A stretch of 6,321 nt of DNA, taken from contig PKYX01000533.1 of the NCBI GenBank assembly GCA_003132825.1, positions 707 to 7,027 of the forward strand, given 5' to 3'. A program made the translations under genes and the position numbers. A model generated the notes under the pieces. That model did not search any database. It worked only from the letters and a program-made list of their open reading frames with translations, and was not told where the DNA came from. Each line of letters starts with the position of its first letter. Positions within the stretch are counted from its first letter, which is position 1. This DNA is from Acidobacteriaceae bacterium. GTDB taxonomy: Bacteria; Acidobacteriota; Terriglobia; Terriglobales; Acidobacteriaceae. This document shows positions 6,236-6,321 of this stretch, one piece after another.

Positions 6236-6321
6236 CTATCCCCCATCACTCAGATGGAGAAATTCGAACTGGGGGGCGGCGATGTCTTCAAAAATGATTT
6301 GCTTGTCCAGCTCGAGCGCTT
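6236..6321 (-). CDS. Possible C-terminal end of a convergent gene running in from the right edge (partial, unrecognised)
   Basis: A minus-strand frame enters from the right edge and reads 27 residues (ALELDKQIIFEDIAAPQFEF, then LHLSDGG) to a TAG at 6238-6236. Composition is balanced and protein-like, and a gene converging on DUF3617 would fit the layout. However, the plus strand is also open here, from the DUF3617 stop to the window edge, and includes an ATG at 6254 (MEKFELGGGDVFKNDLL) without a Shine-Dalgarno. I do not recognise either product. The minus reading is somewhat preferred, but the call is tentative. Confidence 0.35.
   Translation of the reverse strand, partial: ALELDKQIIFEDIAAPQFEFLHLSDGG

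Overview
This 6.3 kb chromosomal window most likely comes from an Acidobacteriota bacterium of the Solibacter/Bryobacter/Terriglobus kind. The inference rests on the GC-rich sequence, an ADOP-type duplicated permease (a family expanded in that phylum), and a Tat-exported molybdenum hydroxylase next to a DUF3617 protein. No marker gene is present, so the taxonomy is a judgement from family content. There are no rRNA, tRNA, CRISPR, insertion-sequence or phage features.

Layout. Four genes lie head to tail on the minus strand, in transcription order from right to left. (1) 5307-2869 encodes an 812-residue ADOP-family, MacB/FtsX-like permease. (2) 2783-1944 encodes a GNAT-fold acetyltransferase. 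(3) 1835-1191 encodes a Tat-targeted two-[2Fe-2S] subunit of a xanthine dehydrogenase/aldehyde oxidase-type enzyme. (4) 1198 to the left edge encodes the first 399 residues of the molybdopterin-binding catalytic subunit. The stop of gene 3 overlaps the start of gene 4 by 8 nt, so these two form a translationally coupled pair encoding one periplasmic enzyme. The 85-nt and 108-nt gaps around the GNAT gene show no strong terminator. A plausible promoter precedes the Fe-S gene, so the pair probably has its own transcription start.

On the right, a divergently transcribed plus-strand gene (5600-6082) encodes a secreted 160-residue DUF3617 protein. The roughly 290-bp divergent region holds candidate promoters, a perfect 10-bp inverted repeat beside the permease ribosome binding site, and a 6-bp inverted repeat. 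The last 239 bp have no certain gene. They contain a possible hairpin after the DUF3617 stop and a short minus-strand open frame that could be the C-terminal end of a convergent gene.

How the genes relate. Only the Fe-S and molybdopterin subunits clearly act together, as electron-transfer and catalytic subunits. The permease, acetyltransferase and DUF3617 protein have no demonstrable link to them or to each other. I found no convincing new multi-gene system. The items most worth a second look are the inverted repeat at the permease leader, the proline-rich insertion in the molybdopterin subunit, the absence of a FAD subunit between the two enzyme genes, and the ambiguous right edge.
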